A DNA stretch of 64,000 bases from the NCBI RefSeq assembly GCF_014898155.1, contig NZ_CP062938.1, positions 372,001 to 436,000 on the forward strand, given 5' to 3'. The translations under genes were made by a program, and so were the position numbers. This DNA comes from Bifidobacterium eulemuris (GTDB lineage: Bacteria; Actinomycetota; Actinomycetes; Actinomycetales; Bifidobacteriaceae). Position 1 is the stretch's first letter; each line of letters starts with the position of its first letter. Shown here in pieces: positions 56,987 through 64,000 of this stretch. The notes under the pieces were generated by a model, which searched no databases, had not been told where the DNA came from, and saw only the letters and a program-made list of their open reading frames with translations.

Positions 56987-57862
56987 TCAGCGCCGCGCGT
57001 TGTGGATGCCTTCGGCGAGCTCGTCCGTTTTGGCGGCGAGCAGCGCCAAGCCTTCGGCGGCGTCGCGGGCGGTGCGGTTGTCGTCGTTCAGCAGCGTGTG
57101 CACCAGCGCCGAGCCGACGATGACGCCGTCGGCGTACCGGCCGACCTGGGCGCCCTGAGCGGCGGTGGAGACGCCGATGCCCACGCACACGTTCGTGGCG
57201 CCGGCCTTGCGTGTGCGTTCGACCAGCGTCTCGGGGGACGTGCCGAGCGTGTCGCGTTCGCCGGTCACGCCCATGCGGGAGGCGGCGTAGACGAAGCCGC
57301 GCGCGTTCCTTGCGACGAGACGCAGCCGTTCGTCGCTGGAATCCGGGGAGACCAGGAAGATGCGGTCGAGTCCGTGCCTGTCGGAGGCCTCGATCCACTC
57401 CCCCGCCTCGTCCGGGATGAGGTCCGCGGTGATCAGGCCAGCGCCGCCCGCGTTTTCGAAGTCGCGCGCGAACCGTTCGACCCCATAGTGGAAGATGAGG
57501 TTCCAGTAGCTCATGACCAGCGGCACGCCGCCCGCGTTGGCCACGGTCTCCACGGCCTTGAACACGCCGTTGATGCGTTCGCCGTTGCGCAGGGCGATCT
57601 GGCTGGCGGCCTGGATGACGGGGCCGTCCATTATCGGGTCGGAGTAGGGCAGGCCGATCTCGACCGCGTCGACGCCGTGCTCGACCATGGTGCGCAGCGC
57701 GTCGAGCGACACTTCGGGGTTCGGGAAGCCGTAGGGCAGGTAGCCGATGAAGGCCGGCTTGTCCTCGGCCTTGAACGCGGTGAACATGGCCTCGGTGGCG
57801 CTGGGCTTATGGCTGAGGCCCAAAGGCTGGCCGGACGGGGTGGATGCTGTTTCGTTCGTCAT
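56987..57862 (-). CDS. trpA: Tryptophan synthase alpha subunit
   Basis: A 291-residue TIM-barrel enzyme that cleaves indole-glycerol phosphate. Catalytic residues are in EIGLPYSDPIMDGP, with PAFIGYLPYGFPN at the start and the phosphate-binding GIGVSTAAQ. It lies 31 bases after the trpCB fusion. Confidence 0.96.
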   Translation of the reverse strand: MTNETASTPSGQPLGLSHKPSATEAMFTAFKAEDKPAFIGYLPYGFPNPEVSLDALRTMVEHGVDAVEIGLPYSDPIMDGPVIQAASQIALRNGERINGVFKAVETVANAGGVPLVMSYWNLIFHYGVERFARDFENAGGAGLITADLIPDEAGEWIEASDRHGLDRIFLVSPDSSDERLRLVARNARGFVYAASRMGVTGERDTLGTSPETLVERTRKAGATNVCVGIGVSTAAQGAQVGRYADGVIVGSALVHTLLNDDNRTARDAAEGLALLAAKTDELAEGIHNARR

Positions 57863-57893
57863 TGTCGTCGCTTTCCTTCGTGCTCGCGTTCGT

Positions 57894-59981
<2,088 letters not shown>

Positions 59982-60365
59982 GTCTCTCCCTTTGGTTTGC
60001 GTCATTGGGTTTTCAAGCCACACTGTATGCGATGGGCATGGGTGGTGGAGTCGTGCGTCTTGAAATGTGAGGATTTTACTGTTGAGTACAGCTCTTCCTC
60101 TTTACGGTGTGGTGCCATTTCGCTGGACTTCCTTGTTCCATCCGTTTGATGATGCCACAAGCCCAAGCTGGGTTATAGTCGGGCGGTGTGCTGAATAACG
60201 CGAAAGCCGGGTCCCGTTAACCACGGGGAGCACCGGCTTTCACTTCCATTCCCGCCGAAGTGGGTGGCTTACTACTCACTGTAACCGAAAAAAATGTTTT
60301 CGCAAGCCCGGTGGGGCGATGTTTACTTGGCTCTGAAGGCATTTGTCACCTGTTTGCCTTTCTCG
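59982..60365 (-). other. 384-base leader and intergenic region of the trp genes
   Basis: On the minus strand a -10-like TATAAC lies near 60170, giving a leader of about 180 bases before trpCB. A short reading frame (about 21 codons starting MEQGSPAKWHHT) is present but has only one Trp codon, so classical attenuation is not supported. A hairpin sits at 60202-60241. No gene was recognised. Confidence 0.5.
60202..60241. terminator. Hairpin between the DUF3800 and trp genes
   Basis: Outer stem GAAAGCCGG/CCGGCTTTC (9 bp) with an inner CCCG/CGGG. It is symmetrical and without a long T run; it may end the DUF3800 transcript. Confidence 0.5.
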
Positions 60366-60929
60366 CTAGTCGAAGGGGAAGATGTCGCTGAGCACCTTCT
60401 CATCGATGAATTGTGCGAAGAGGGAATCGTCGATGAGGTGATCGCCGAACGCTCCCAATGCCTGGTCGGGTATCCACAGCATCGGTTCCTCGCCGCCTTT
60501 GCAATGCTGGAGACGAATGTGTTGTATACGGCTGGTGTTGCGTAGGGCATGCCAGTAGGCGATGTCCTTGCCGTCGAGGGCACGTCCGCGGCTTTCTAGG
60601 CAGAGTTGGTTGATGCCTTCTTGTTCCAGATAAGGCAGAAGCCGTTCGAGGCATTTACGGCGTGCACGTTCCGGCTTGTTCGTTGGCATGCGTTCGCAGA
60701 CCAGTATGACATGTACCGCATCCGTGTTCAGCAGCAGGTTGATGCTGGAGCGCTTGTCCTCCTCGCGCATGTCCTTCCAATGAAGCTTGCGCATGCCGTG
60801 TGGCTTCAACTCCCGCAATGATTCACGTATGTCATCGTCCGTGGTGATGATAGCTGCCGACATCATATAGACCGGTGAGTCCAACCCTTGCGTGCGCATG
60901 CTCTCGTCACCCCATGCCACACGTAGCAT
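60366..60929 (-). CDS. DUF3800-like protein
   Basis: A 187-residue protein with the DUF3800 pattern: an early acidic motif WGDES at residues 6-10, KLHWKDM near residue 50, CLESRGRALDGKD in the middle and a late WIPDQALGAFGDHL. The fold is RNase H-like and members are often found in mobile or defence regions; no partner is visible here. AGG precedes the ATG at 60929. Confidence 0.7.
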   Translation of the reverse strand: MLRVAWGDESMRTQGLDSPVYMMSAAIITTDDDIRESLRELKPHGMRKLHWKDMREEDKRSSINLLLNTDAVHVILVCERMPTNKPERARRKCLERLLPYLEQEGINQLCLESRGRALDGKDIAYWHALRNTSRIQHIRLQHCKGGEEPMLWIPDQALGAFGDHLIDDSLFAQFIDEKVLSDIFPFD

Positions 60930-61284
60930 ATCGGCCTCCTGTTAGTGAATCATCGCAATAAGCAAGGATTTAGCATACTTCGAGGACGCTCTTGACGAAT
61001 ACGCGCGCGAAGATCTGGCGTTACTTAGTAGCTCGACAACGGTGAAACTTGTTCGTCGCGTTGCCCCATCTACGCGCGTCGCGCCATGTCTCTTCGCAAG
61101 TGGATGCAATCCTTCACCGCATGGAGCATGCCATCCGGCGTTATAGCCTCGCCGCCATCTGGAGATGGCAAAGCGGTGATCGACGTTGATTGTGCCGGTC
61201 CGGTTTGGAAGAATCATTGTTACCGCGCGGATATCCGTCCACCATCGACACCGTCCACCACGGACAATGATCTGAGAAGGGGCT
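60930..61284. other. 355-base region without a recognised gene
   Basis: No reading frame here resembles a protein family. The region separates the leftward DUF3800 gene from the rightward ABC transporter and must hold the promoter of each; no convincing boxes were found. Confidence 0.5.
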
Positions 61285-62022
61285 ATGAAACACACCTATA
61301 CTTCCGTTGGCCGGCAGGGACAATTCCCGATCCACGCATCCGGCCTATGCAAACGGGTTTCTCCCAGGAAAGGGGAGACCATCACCCTCCTGGACAACGT
61401 GGAGTTCACCGCGCCATGGGGAGCCATGACCGGCATCGTAGGACCGTCGGGCAGCGGCAAATCAACCCTGCTCTACTGCCTCGCCGGACTCGAGCCCGTC
61501 AGTTCGGGCCAGGTGGACATCCTGGGGCAGCGCGTCTCGTCCATGGGACCCGCCGCGTCCGCCCGATTCCGCCGCGAGCATCTGGGTTTCGTTTTCCAGG
61601 CCTACAATCTGGTGCCTTCTATGAGCGTGGAGGACAACCTCAGGCTGCCCTTCACCCTGCGCAACGCCCGCTGGCCTCAATCCCGGGTATCCGGCGTGCT
61701 GACCAGACTGGGCATCGACGGACTCGTCAAAACCAACGTGACGCTTCTGTCGGGAGGCGAACAGCAAAGGGTCGCCCTGGCCCGCACCTTGCTCTCCAAC
61801 CCCGATGTCATCTTCGCCGACGAACCCACCGGCGCCCTCGACCAGGACACCGGCAACCGAGTCGTCGACGAGCTTGCCGCCTTCGCCAACCACCCGGGTC
61901 ACGCGGTCGTCATGGTCACCCATAGCGCTCAAGTCGCCTCCCGATGCGACACCGTCGTGCGACTCAGCGATGGATGCATAGCCACAGCCGACAGGGACTC
62001 CATACTGAGAGCAGGTGTCTGA
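61285..62022 (+). CDS. ABC transporter ATP-binding protein (MacB/LolD type)
   Basis: A 245-residue ATPase with Walker A GPSGSGKST, Q-loop in LGFVFQAYNLVPSM, signature LSGGEQQRVALAR, Walker B VIFADEPTGAL and switch His in VTHSAQV. AGAAGGGG precedes the ATG. It overlaps the permease gene (TGATG). Confidence 0.95.
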   Translation: MKHTYTSVGRQGQFPIHASGLCKRVSPRKGETITLLDNVEFTAPWGAMTGIVGPSGSGKSTLLYCLAGLEPVSSGQVDILGQRVSSMGPAASARFRREHLGFVFQAYNLVPSMSVEDNLRLPFTLRNARWPQSRVSGVLTRLGIDGLVKTNVTLLSGGEQQRVALARTLLSNPDVIFADEPTGALDQDTGNRVVDELAAFANHPGHAVVMVTHSAQVASRCDTVVRLSDGCIATADRDSILRAGV

Positions 62023-63443
62023 TGCGACTCATCCTCCGAGACTTGCATGACGCGCCCCTGGCCTGGAGTGGCGTCATGCTCGTGCTGACCGTCTCGCAAA
62101 CCATGCTGGGTCTGCTGGCCATAATGCTCTCATCGGCCCAAGCGCTTGGAGACCTGCCCGGTATGGACGAACAGAGCCGGACGGCCTATCAGAATCTGAT
62201 GATTCCCTTCGTGGCTCTCCTCGTCGCCGCGGTGCTGATCATCCTGCAGGTCGTCTCGTCGGTGATCACGCAGCGGCGCCGCAACCTCGCCCTTCTGGCT
62301 CTGCAGGGAGCCACGCCGTGGCAGCTGACCGCATTGACCTGCCTGCGAGTGCTCATCCTGGCGCTTGCGGCCAGTCTGATCTCCCTGGTGGCGTCCTTCC
62401 TGCTGGTCAGGCCTCTCTACGCATGGGAGACTTCGCAGTTCCTGATCGGCCGACAGCCTTTTATCGCCAGCCACCAGTTCGTCTCCTGGGCCGCGGGCAC
62501 GGTGTGCGGAGTGGCGGTGGCTTTGGTCGGCACGCTGTTGACCATCAGGACCATCAGCCGGATCGGTCCGGTGGAATCCCTGCGTGCCGCCATCGCCCCG
62601 CCGAAAACGATCGGCTGGATGCGGCGCATCCTCGCCTCGCTGTGCCTATTGGCCGCCTTGGCGTTCATGCTGGTGCCGGTCATGCAGGCGCAGTCCATCC
62701 CCGCCAACCAACTCACCCGCCTGCACACCGCCGAGCCCATCCTCCCCATCGGTATGGGCAGCACGTTCGGCTTCGTGCTCCTGCTGGCGGCGATCTGCCT
62801 GGCCGGTCCCGCGTTGCTGGGCGTGGTCACGAGCTGCTGGACCGGAATCATCGCCCCGCATGCCTCCTCCTGGCTGGTGGCATGCCAGCAGGCCGGCAGC
62901 CGCATGCGCAACCTCAGCTCAACGGTCATACCCTTGGCCGTGGGTGTGTCTTTGCTGATGATGACCGACTCCTTCTACCTGACCAGCACCGAATCCAGCC
63001 GTCTGCTTCCTCCCAACTTGGAGGTTAGCAGCTCCGATTTCTCCATGCTCATCACCCTCCTTGGCCCCGCGCTGGTCGTCACGCTGGCCGGGGTGTGCGC
63101 CGGCTATCTCATCTCGACCCACGGCCGGAGCCTGGACCTGTCTCTTGTGGCAATTACAGGTGCCGATCCCAGCCAACTCGAGCTCATGTCCGCCTTCGAA
63201 GGACTCATCATGGCGACGACCACGGCCCTGGTGTCTTTCGTCTCCAGTCTCCTGCCGATCGTCGCGTATGCCGCGGGCTTCCGCAAGATCTTCGGTGCCT
63301 CCCGCATCGGCATACCATGGGCCCACTGGGCGCTGGTCTACCTCATCCTCGCCGCGGCGGCATCACTGGCCTCATGGATCACAGTGCGCAAGACGGTACG
63401 CCAGTCCCCCGCCGCCGTGATAGCACGGTACACTGGCGAATGA
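62022..63443 (+). CDS. FtsX-like ABC permease
   Basis: A 473-residue permease with about eight membrane segments in two FtsX-like halves: VALLVAAVLIILQVVSSVITQRRRNLALLALQGATPWQLT in the first half and the equivalent THGRSLDLSLVAITGADPSQLEL in the second. It lacks the large extracellular domain of the module A/B permeases. Gram-positive transporters of this class are often linked to antimicrobial-peptide sensing or export and sit next to two-component genes, as here. Confidence 0.88.
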   Translation: MRLILRDLHDAPLAWSGVMLVLTVSQTMLGLLAIMLSSAQALGDLPGMDEQSRTAYQNLMIPFVALLVAAVLIILQVVSSVITQRRRNLALLALQGATPWQLTALTCLRVLILALAASLISLVASFLLVRPLYAWETSQFLIGRQPFIASHQFVSWAAGTVCGVAVALVGTLLTIRTISRIGPVESLRAAIAPPKTIGWMRRILASLCLLAALAFMLVPVMQAQSIPANQLTRLHTAEPILPIGMGSTFGFVLLLAAICLAGPALLGVVTSCWTGIIAPHASSWLVACQQAGSRMRNLSSTVIPLAVGVSLLMMTDSFYLTSTESSRLLPPNLEVSSSDFSMLITLLGPALVVTLAGVCAGYLISTHGRSLDLSLVAITGADPSQLELMSAFEGLIMATTTALVSFVSSLLPIVAYAAGFRKIFGASRIGIPWAHWALVYLILAAAASLASWITVRKTVRQSPAAVIARYTGE

Positions 63444-63483
63444 GTCCGAGCTTCCTCGGCATGCTCCATGAGGGGGAGACGCA

Positions 63484-64000
63484 ATGAACGTCATGGCAAC
63501 CGACCTGTTCAGGATTCTCGGCAAACTCCACGTGGACAGATTCGTCATGCCCATCCTGAGCCTGCTTTATACGGTCATCTATATCAGTGCGCCTCTCTTC
63601 CCGCCGGACTGGGCCGAACGCATTCCTTTGCCCATATGGAAGACGATCATCGCTCTGTTCGGCCTCCTAAGTGCCTGCCTGTTGTACTGGAGCAGGCGGG
63701 CACCCCTGTGCGTCACCACCATCGAGGCCTTGGCATACATCGGCCTATCGGCCGTCACCTTGGACGGCAGCTTCCTGATCCCTCTGGTGGGAGCGCTCTA
63801 TTTCTGCGTTTCCCTGTCTCCGGCGAGCAAGGCGGTCGCGGGGATATGCGAGACCGCCATAGCCGTCAGCGTGGTCACCTTCGGCATGCATGACGGCAAC
63901 ATGCTCTTCCTTGAATGGGCGGCCCGCATGGCGGCTGTCACGGCCGTCATAGCCGCCGCCATCGCCGTCAGGGCCTACCGGATATGGCGCGAGGCCGAAC
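63484..64000 (+). CDS. Membrane protein, probable sensor-kinase N terminus (cut by window edge)
   Basis: An open frame of 172 codons continuing past the window. It begins MNVMATDLFRILGKLHVD and shows about five closely spaced membrane segments (for example MPILSLLYTVIYISAPLF, IALFGLLSACLLYW, MAAVTAVIAAAIAVRAYRIW) with short loops, like the sensor parts of the two kinases in modules A and B. ATG 63484 follows GGGGGAGA. The kinase domains are not in view, so this is inferred from topology and gene order. Confidence 0.6.
   Translation, partial: MNVMATDLFRILGKLHVDRFVMPILSLLYTVIYISAPLFPPDWAERIPLPIWKTIIALFGLLSACLLYWSRRAPLCVTTIEALAYIGLSAVTLDGSFLIPLVGALYFCVSLSPASKAVAGICETAIAVSVVTFGMHDGNMLFLEWAARMAAVTAVIAAAIAVRAYRIWREAE

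Noticed and set aside
60030..60110. Tryptophan leader peptide with attenuator
   Set aside because: The short frame starting MEQGSPAKW has a single Trp codon and no terminator hairpin with a T run follows it.
60942..61295. Leftward 117-codon frame between DUF3800 and the ABC ATPase
   Set aside because: Composition is like a random high-GC frame (Arg/Ser-rich, no family pattern), it overlaps the ATPase start and has no good ribosome site.

Overview
This window is a piece of a high-GC Gram-positive chromosome and almost certainly comes from a Bifidobacterium. The evidence is the set of gene arrangements: tkt next to hrcA-dnaJ, a fused cytidylate kinase/GTPase Der, a fused indole-glycerol-phosphate synthase/tryptophan synthase beta chain, sucCD followed by a PerM-like gene and purH, RbpA, and an actinobacterial pgsA-DUF881-DUF1290-DUF881-FHA-MerR cluster. 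No rRNA, CRISPR array, phage or intact insertion sequence was seen.

Layout. 1-8.2 kb: start of transketolase (leftward), hrcA-dnaJ under a CIRCE element, a leftward TetR/membrane-protein pair, a fructosamine-kinase-like gene, uppP and a DUF1846 gene. 8.3-14.2 kb: accessory module A, with a NarL-type response regulator, histidine kinase, four-cysteine lipoprotein, adaptor with a peptidoglycan-binding domain, ABC ATPase and FtsX-like permease. 14.2-15.9 kb: a PAC2 gene and a cluster of five tRNAs (Gly, Cys, Val, Val, Gly). 16.0-23.8 kb: module B, a diverged second copy of the same gene set in a different order, plus an orphan solute-binding-like protein; its middle part looks clearly more AT-rich. 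23.9-30.5 kb: thrS, a repeat element with terminal inverted repeats, a HIT protein, the yebC-ruvCAB genes with a LexA box, and yajC. 30.6-36.7 kb: apt, sucCD, PerM-like, purH, DUF3017. 36.6-42.5 kb: aquaporin (leftward), rluB, cmk-der, tRNA-Pro, UDP-glucose pyrophosphorylase. 42.7-48.8 kb: PafBC-like WYL regulator, a small membrane protein, a HelY-type helicase, rbpA and a HAD phosphatase. 48.9-60.9 kb: a long leftward run (DUF3841, MerR, FHA, DUF881/DUF1290 proteins, pgsA, hisG, hisE, rpe, lgt, trpA, trpCB, DUF3800). 61.3-64 kb: an ABC transporter followed by the start of a sensor-kinase-like gene cut by the window end.

The most unusual content is the pair of modules A and B. Each joins a two-component system to a tripartite-like ABC exporter and a secreted four-cysteine lipoprotein of a family I do not recognise. 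Each has its own palindromic candidate operator: TGTCCCCTA/TAGGGGACA in A, and TAGAC-N4-GTCTA before both transcription units of B. The likely logic is that an envelope signal reaches the kinase, the regulator switches on the lipoprotein and transporter genes, and the transporter acts at the cell wall. This is inference from gene order and motifs.
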